The position numbers and the translations under genes were made by a program. Under the pieces are notes generated by a model. The model did no database searches, had not been told where the DNA came from, and worked only from the letters and a program-made list of their open reading frames with translations. Shown in pieces: positions 58,969 to 64,000 of a stretch of DNA of 64,000 nucleotides. The first letter of the stretch is position 1. Each line of letters opens with the position of its first letter. Source of the DNA: Stutzerimonas kunmingensis (GTDB lineage: Bacteria; Pseudomonadota; Gammaproteobacteria; Pseudomonadales; Pseudomonadaceae); assembly GCF_021432085.1 (NCBI RefSeq), contig NZ_CP090366.1:1240001-1304000 (forward strand), read 5' to 3'.

Positions 58969-59460
58969 ATGCGATTAACCACCAAAGGCCGTTATGCCGT
59001 GACCGCCATGCTCGATCTGGCGCTGCATGCGCAGCATGGGCCGGTCTCCCTGGCCGATATTTCCGAGCGGCAGGGTATTTCCCTTTCCTATCTCGAGCAG
59101 CTTTTCGCGAAGCTGCGCCGCGGCAGCCTAGTGACCAGCGTGCGAGGGCCCGGCGGCGGCTATCAGCTTTCTCGCGACATGGCCGGCATTCAGGTCGCCC
59201 AGGTCATCGACGCTGTGAACGAGTCGGTCGATGCCACGCGTTGCCAAGGTCTGGGCGGCTGTCACTCTGGCGATACCTGCCTGACTCACCATCTGTGGTG
59301 TGACCTCAGCCAGCAGATTCATGAATTCCTTAGCGGCATCAGCCTGGCCGACCTGGTCAAGCGCCAGGACGTGCAGCAGGTCGCCCTGCGCCAAGACATG
59401 CGCAAGGCTGGCGGCACTTCGCCGCATATGGACAAGATAGAAACGTCCGCCATCGATTGA
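58969..59460 (+). CDS. iscR: Fe-S cluster assembly regulator IscR
   Basis: 163 residues. Rrf2-family winged-helix repressor: [36 protein letters not shown] and [12 protein letters not shown]. The [2Fe-2S] ligands Cys92, Cys98, Cys104 and His107 fall in [18 protein letters not shown], exactly as in E. coli IscR. It controls its own operon iscR-iscS-iscU-iscA-hscB-hscA-fdx according to cluster state. The start at 58969 is the family start; an in-frame Met upstream at 58909 lies inside the promoter. Confidence 0.97.
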   Translation: MRLTTKGRYAVTAMLDLALHAQHGPVSLADISERQGISLSYLEQLFAKLRRGSLVTSVRGPGGGYQLSRDMAGIQVAQVIDAVNESVDATRCQGLGGCHSGDTCLTHHLWCDLSQQIHEFLSGISLADLVKRQDVQQVALRQDMRKAGGTSPHMDKIETSAID

Positions 59461-59491
59461 GCAGGGCGACTGCCTGATAGGAGATATCTGA

Positions 59492-60706
59492 ATGAAATTG
59501 CCGATTTACCTGGACTACTCTGCGACCACACCTGTGGATCCGCGTGTTGCCGCCAAGATGATCGAGTGCCTCACCAACGAAGGCAACTTCGGCAATCCGG
59601 CGTCGCGCTCTCATGCCTTTGGCTGGAAAGCCGAGGAAGCCGTGGAGAATGCGCGCCGTCAGGTTGCTGAGCTGGTCAACGCCGATCCCCGTGAAATCGT
59701 CTGGACATCCGGTGCAACCGAGTCGGACAACCTGGCCATCAAGGGCGTCGCGCATTTCTATGCGTCCAAGGGCAAGCACATCGTCACCACCAAGATCGAG
59801 CACAAGGCGGTACTGGATACCACTCGCCAGCTCGAGCGCGAAGGCTTCGAGGTCACGTATCTCGAACCGGGCGAGGATGGCATCGTCACGCCAGTGATGG
59901 TCGAAGCTGCGCTGCGCGACGACACTATTCTTGTGTCGGTCATGCACGTGAACAACGAGATCGGCACTATCAACGACATCACCGCCATCGGCGAGCTGAC
60001 CCGTTCTCGCGGCATTCTTTTCCATGTCGATGCGGCGCAGTCGACCGGCAAGGTCGAAATCGATCTGGAGAAGATGAAGGTCGATCTGATGTCCTTCTCT
60101 GCTCATAAGACCTATGGGCCGAAGGGCGTGGGTGCGCTGTATGTTCGCCGTAAGCCCCGCGTCCGCCTTGAGGCACAGATGCATGGCGGTGGCCATGAGC
60201 GTGGCATGCGTTCCGGTACGCTGGCTACGCACCAGCTGGTCGGCATGGGCGAAGCCTTTCGTATTGCGAAAGACGAAATGGCCCAAGAGAACGAGCGCGT
60301 TCGCTCCCTGCGTGATCGCTTCTACAAGCAGGTCGAGCATCTCGAAGAGCTTTATGTGAACGGTAGCCTGACCGCCCGTGTGCCGCACAATCTGAACCTC
60401 AGCTTCAACTACGTCGAGGGTGAGTCGCTGATCATGGCGCTCAAGGATCTGGCGGTATCGTCTGGCTCCGCCTGTACGTCCGCTTCGCTGGAGCCGTCGT
60501 ACGTGCTGCGTGCCCTGGGTCGTAACGACGAATTGGCGCATAGCTCCATCCGTTTCACCTTCGGTCGGTTCACTACTGAAGAGGAAATCGACTACGCAGC
60601 GCAGAAGGTTTGCGAGGCCGTCACCAAGCTGCGCGAGCTTTCGCCCCTGTGGGACATGTTCAAAGACGGCGTCGACATTTCCAAGGTCGAGTGGCAAGCC
60701 CACTGA
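59492..60706 (+). CDS. iscS: Cysteine desulfurase IscS
   Basis: 404 residues. PLP enzyme that provides sulfur. PLP-binding Lys206 is in [12 protein letters not shown] and the sulfur-carrying Cys328 is in [15 protein letters not shown]. Both are at the classical positions. AGGAGATA precedes the ATG. Confidence 0.98.
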   Translation: MKLPIYLDYSATTPVDPRVAAKMIECLTNEGNFGNPASRSHAFGWKAEEAVENARRQVAELVNADPREIVWTSGATESDNLAIKGVAHFYASKGKHIVTTKIEHKAVLDTTRQLEREGFEVTYLEPGEDGIVTPVMVEAALRDDTILVSVMHVNNEIGTINDITAIGELTRSRGILFHVDAAQSTGKVEIDLEKMKVDLMSFSAHKTYGPKGVGALYVRRKPRVRLEAQMHGGGHERGMRSGTLATHQLVGMGEAFRIAKDEMAQENERVRSLRDRFYKQVEHLEELYVNGSLTARVPHNLNLSFNYVEGESLIMALKDLAVSSGSACTSASLEPSYVLRALGRNDELAHSSIRFTFGRFTTEEEIDYAAQKVCEAVTKLRELSPLWDMFKDGVDISKVEWQAH

Positions 60707-60749
60707 CCGGCGTCAAGCGCCGCACAGCCTGATCTAAGAGGATTGCACC

Positions 60750-61136
60750 ATGGCATACAGCGATAAGGTCATCGACCACTACGAAAACCCGCGCAACGTC
60801 GGCAAGTTCGACGCTGAAGACCCGAGCATCGGTACCGGCATGGTAGGTGCGCCGGCATGTGGCGACGTGATGCGTTTGCAGATCAAGGTCAACGAGCAGG
60901 GCGTCATCGAAGATGCCAAGTTCAAGACCTATGGTTGCGGCTCCGCCATCGCGTCCAGCTCGCTTGCTACCGAGTGGATGAAGGGCAAGACCCTGGAAGA
61001 AGCGGAAACCATCAAGAACACGCAGCTGGCTGAAGAGCTGGCGCTGCCGCCGGTGAAGATTCACTGCTCCGTGCTCGCCGAAGATGCGATCAAGGCGGCT
61101 GTGCGTGATTACCGCGAAAAGAAAGGTCTGCTTTAA
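60750..61136 (+). CDS. iscU: Fe-S scaffold protein IscU
   Basis: 128 residues. Cluster-building Cys37, Cys63 and Cys106 with Asp39 and His105, and the HscA-recognition motif LPPVK (99-103). Cluster is formed here from IscS sulfur. Confidence 0.98.
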   Translation: MAYSDKVIDHYENPRNVGKFDAEDPSIGTGMVGAPACGDVMRLQIKVNEQGVIEDAKFKTYGCGSAIASSSLATEWMKGKTLEEAETIKNTQLAEELALPPVKIHCSVLAEDAIKAAVRDYREKKGLL

Positions 61137-61150
61137 ATAGGGAGGTTGCG

Positions 61151-61474
61151 ATGGCTATCACCATGACGCCCGCTGCAGCCCAGCACGTTCGCCGTTCGCT
61201 GGACGGGCGAGGCAAGGGTGTAGGTGTGCGACTCGGGGTGCGTACGACCGGCTGTTCCGGCTTGGCGTACGTACTTGAGTTCGTCGACGAAACGGCAGCC
61301 GAAGACTCGGTGTTCGAGAGTCATGGGGTCAAGGTGATCATTGATCCCAAGAGCTTGGTATACCTCGACGGCACGGAACTCGACTTCGTTCGCGAAGGGC
61401 TCAACGAGGGCTTCAAGTTCAATAACCCGAACGTTCGTGGCGAGTGTGGCTGCGGCGAGAGCTTCAATATCTGA
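61151..61474 (+). CDS. iscA: A-type Fe-S carrier IscA
   Basis: 107 residues. The three conserved cysteines are Cys35, Cys99 and Cys101 ([10 protein letters not shown] and [10 protein letters not shown]). It accepts and delivers clusters to target proteins. The GGAGG just before its ATG is clear. Confidence 0.97.
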   Translation: MAITMTPAAAQHVRRSLDGRGKGVGVRLGVRTTGCSGLAYVLEFVDETAAEDSVFESHGVKVIIDPKSLVYLDGTELDFVREGLNEGFKFNNPNVRGECGCGESFNI

Positions 61475-61481
61475 GGACGCC

Positions 61482-62003
61482 GTGGGTACTCCCTGTCATT
61501 TTGCATTGTTCGAGTTGAAGCCCGAGTTCGAGCTGGATCTCGCGTCTCTTGCCGATCGCTATCGAGAGCTTGCTCGCCAGGTTCACCCTGATCGCTTTGC
61601 CGACGCTGGCGAAAGCGAGCAGCGTCAGGCCCTTGAGCGCTCCGCCAACCTCAATGAGGCCTACCTGACGCTCAAGAGTCCGAGCCGCCGGGCAAGGTAT
61701 CTGTTGGCCATCGAGGGGCATGAGGTTCCACTGGAAGCGACTGTTCAGGATCCCGCGTTCCTCATGCAGCAGATGCATTGGCGCGAGGAGCTTGAAGAGC
61801 TCCATGAGCAGGCCGATCTGGATGGCGTAGCGGCGTTCAAGTCGCGCCTGAAGCAGGCGCAGCAGGGGCTTAACGATGATTTCGCCCGCATCTGGCAGGA
61901 TTCTGAGCGGCGTGCCGATGCTGAGCGTCTGGTTCGACGCATGCAGTTTCTCGACAAGCTGACCCAGGAAGTGCGCCAACTCGAAGAGCGCCTCGACGAT
62001 TAA
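61482..62003 (+). CDS. hscB: Fe-S assembly co-chaperone HscB
   Basis: 173 residues from GTG. A J-domain with QVHPDRF (HPD) and a C-terminal helical bundle that binds IscU. GAGGA lies shortly before the GTG at 61482; the longer frame overlaps iscA and has no family residues. The start also gives the usual 173-residue length. Confidence 0.95.
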   Translation: MGTPCHFALFELKPEFELDLASLADRYRELARQVHPDRFADAGESEQRQALERSANLNEAYLTLKSPSRRARYLLAIEGHEVPLEATVQDPAFLMQQMHWREELEELHEQADLDGVAAFKSRLKQAQQGLNDDFARIWQDSERRADAERLVRRMQFLDKLTQEVRQLEERLDD

Positions 62004-62044
62004 CCCCGCGCAGCGCCCGGCGTTGCGCCCGATATCAGACAGAC

Positions 62045-63907
62045 ATGGCCTTACTTCAGATTGCCGAGCCCGGACAAACCCCCCAGCCCCATCAGCGGCG
62101 CCTGGCTGTCGGAATAGACTTGGGGACCACCAACTCCCTCGTAGCTGCCCTGCGCAGTGGTGTCACTGCGCCGTTGGCCGATGCTGATGGGCAAGTGATC
62201 CTGCCGTCGGTGGTGCGCTATCACGCTGACCGCATTGAGGTTGGCGCACAAGCCAAACTTGCCGCGGCCACCGATCCGTTCAACACCATCAGTTCGGTCA
62301 AACGGCTGATGGGTCGTGGGCTGGCCGATGTGAAGCAGTTGGGCGAACAGCTGCCGTACCGCTTCCGTCAGGCTGAGTCGCAAATGCCGTTCATCGAGAC
62401 CGTTCAGGGCGCCAAGAGCCCTGTGGAAGTCTCGGCTGAGATCCTGCGCGCACTCCGTCAGCGTGCCGAGGCGACCCTGGGCGGTGAACTGGTCGGTGCG
62501 GTGATTACCGTTCCTGCCTATTTCGACGATGCCCAGCGTCAGGCGACCAAGGACGCCGCGCGGCTCGCTGGGCTCAGCGTGCTGCGCCTGCTCAACGAGC
62601 CGACCGCGGCCGCCGTCGCCTATGGTCTGGATCGTCATGCCGAAGGCGTCGTCGCGATCTACGATCTCGGAGGTGGTACCTTCGATATTTCGATTCTTCG
62701 CCTGACCAAGGGCGTTTTCGAGGTGTTGGCCACTGGTGGCGACACGGCTCTGGGTGGTGATGATTTCGACCATGCCGTAGCGGACTGGATTCTCGAGCGT
62801 GCCGGTGTGTCCGACGATCTCGAGCCGGGCGCGCAGCGTGAATTGCTGAAGATTGCCTGCGATGCCAAGGAGCATCTGAGTGATGTGGATGCGGTGGATG
62901 TCGCGTATGCCGGCTGGTCAGGCGAGCTGCAACGCGAGACCTTCGATGCGCTGATCGAGCCGATGATTGCGCGCAGTCTCAAGTCCTGCCGGCGTGCTGT
63001 GCGGGACTCGGGTGTGGAGCTTGAGGAGATTACCGCAGTGGTCATGGTCGGCGGTTCGACCCGAGTGCCAAGAGTGCGCTCGGCAGTTGGGCAGCTGTTC
63101 GGTCGCGAGCCACTGACCGACATAGACCCTGATGAGGTTGTGGCCATTGGCGCGGCGATTCAGGCTGAAACCTTGGCTGGCAATAATCGCGATGGGGAAG
63201 AGCTGTTGCTGCTCGATGTGATCCCGCTGTCCCTCGGGCTGGAGACCATGGGCGGGCTGATGGAGAAGATCATTCCGCGCAACACCACGATTCCGGTGGC
63301 GCGCGCGCAGGACTTCACCACCTACAAAGATGGCCAGTCGGCCATGATGATTCATGTGCTGCAGGGCGAGCGCGAGCTGATCTCCGACTGCCGTTCGCTG
63401 GCTCGATTCGAGCTGCGCGGTATTCCGCCGATGGTCGCCGGGGCGGCAAAGATTCGCGTCACCTTCCAGGTCGATGCTGATGGCTTGCTCAGCGTGTCCG
63501 CGCGTGAGTTGGCATCCGGCGTGGAGGCGAGTATTCAGGTCAAGCCTTCCTATGGCCTCACCGATGGCGAAATCGCCAGGATGCTGGAGGACTCTTTCCG
63601 CAAGGCGGACGAGGACCGTGACGCCCGGGCGTTGCGTGAGCAGCTGGTTGATGCCCAGCGCCTGCTCGAGGCGGTCGAGGCTGCGCTGGCCGTCGATGGC
63701 GAGCGCTTGCTGTCTGCTGAAGAGCGCGTGGCGATCGACTCCCAGGTCGCCGAGTTGCGCGGATTGCTGGACAGCCAGGATGTGCTGGCCATCGAGCGCC
63801 AGACCAAGCGCCTGAGCCAGATCACCGACGCCTTTGCTGCGCGCCGGCTGGATTCGACCGTCAAGGCCGCGCTGGCCGGGCGGCGGCTAAACGATATCGA
63901 GGATTGA
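62045..63907 (+). CDS. hscA: Fe-S assembly chaperone HscA (Hsp70)
   Basis: 620 residues. Nucleotide-binding domain [40 protein letters not shown]; a substrate-binding domain with the [19 protein letters not shown] region. It binds IscU's LPPVK and releases the cluster with ATP. Partner HscB is encoded immediately before it. Confidence 0.97.
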   Translation: MALLQIAEPGQTPQPHQRRLAVGIDLGTTNSLVAALRSGVTAPLADADGQVILPSVVRYHADRIEVGAQAKLAAATDPFNTISSVKRLMGRGLADVKQLGEQLPYRFRQAESQMPFIETVQGAKSPVEVSAEILRALRQRAEATLGGELVGAVITVPAYFDDAQRQATKDAARLAGLSVLRLLNEPTAAAVAYGLDRHAEGVVAIYDLGGGTFDISILRLTKGVFEVLATGGDTALGGDDFDHAVADWILERAGVSDDLEPGAQRELLKIACDAKEHLSDVDAVDVAYAGWSGELQRETFDALIEPMIARSLKSCRRAVRDSGVELEEITAVVMVGGSTRVPRVRSAVGQLFGREPLTDIDPDEVVAIGAAIQAETLAGNNRDGEELLLLDVIPLSLGLETMGGLMEKIIPRNTTIPVARAQDFTTYKDGQSAMMIHVLQGERELISDCRSLARFELRGIPPMVAGAAKIRVTFQVDADGLLSVSARELASGVEASIQVKPSYGLTDGEIARMLEDSFRKADEDRDARALREQLVDAQRLLEAVEAALAVDGERLLSAEERVAIDSQVAELRGLLDSQDVLAIERQTKRLSQITDAFAARRLDSTVKAALAGRRLNDIED

Positions 63908-63912
63908 CCCAG

Positions 63913-64000
63913 ATGCCGCAGATCATTTTCCTGCCCAATGCCGACCATTGCCCTGAAGGCGCCGTTATCGAGGCGCAGACCGGCGAGACGGTGCTGGACG
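63913..64000 (+). CDS. fdx: [2Fe-2S] ferredoxin of the isc operon (partial at right edge)
   Basis: The first 29 codons are visible: MPQIIFLPNADHCPEGAV then IEAQTGETVLD, matching the N-terminus of isc ferredoxin. The rest, including the cluster cysteines, lies beyond the window. It starts five bases after hscA. Confidence 0.88.
   Translation, partial: MPQIIFLPNADHCPEGAVIEAQTGETVLD

Overview
The window is a high-GC chromosomal segment from a gammaproteobacterium of the Pseudomonadaceae. Gene content, protein lengths and local gene orders (queA-tgt-yajC-secD-secF; suhB/trmJ-cysE-iscR-iscSUA-hscBA-fdx; pepA/lptF-lptG; nhaD) look like Pseudomonas in the broad sense. A member of the P. stutzeri group (Stutzerimonas) is my best guess, but the genus is inferred, not proven. 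No prophage, integrative island or CRISPR array is visible. The one clear mobile element is a group II intron.

Positions 1-22000 form a purine catabolism region. On the minus strand lie puuE-uraD-alc (allantoinase, OHCU decarboxylase, allantoicase). Divergent to them is uraH (5-hydroxyisourate hydrolase). A LysE-type exporter, an AzgA-like purine permease and a divergent FCD-type GntR regulator follow. Further on, again on the minus strand, are xdhA-xdhB-xdhC-guaD (xanthine dehydrogenase, its maturation factor and guanine deaminase), then a 2OG-Fe(II) oxygenase, a BMP-family nucleoside-binding protein and an 8-oxoguanine deaminase. Guanine (via xanthine) and 8-oxoguanine both converge on urate, and the left-hand genes degrade the product of urate oxidation. 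No urate oxidase is seen inside the window. Two palindromes recur at the promoters: TTGTATACAA (three sites beside puuE/uraH and permease/gntR) and TGACY-N4-RGTCA (one site before the permease, two before xdhA). They suggest two overlapping control circuits.

Between gntR and guaD sits a foreign-looking block (about 6.8-11.9 kb): a metal (probably zinc) ABC transporter operon behind a Zur-box-like palindrome. Its ATPase and permease are intact. Its substrate-binding protein gene is destroyed by an in-frame TGA, a one-base frameshift and a complete 2.18-kb group II intron with its reverse transcriptase.

Positions 22-41 kb hold mixed housekeeping and transport genes: an SDR, a Ca2+-type P-type ATPase, mltF, a GIY-YIG protein, a GST-like protein, a yejK-ppk2-DUF4344 operon, a UbiA prenyltransferase, two MFS carriers, rlmF, an SLC13 carrier with RCK-C domains, a small winged-helix protein and nhaD.

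Positions 40.8-64 kb are conserved core: valS, a small conserved protein, holC, pepA, lptF-lptG, an RDD protein, a cold-shock protein, tRNA-Leu(CAA), queA-tgt-yajC-secD-secF, a glycine-zipper protein, suhB, trmJ-cysE and the isc operon, which runs off the right edge within fdx. Many genes start with GTG or TTG behind good Shine-Dalgarno sequences, and the starts given here take this into account.
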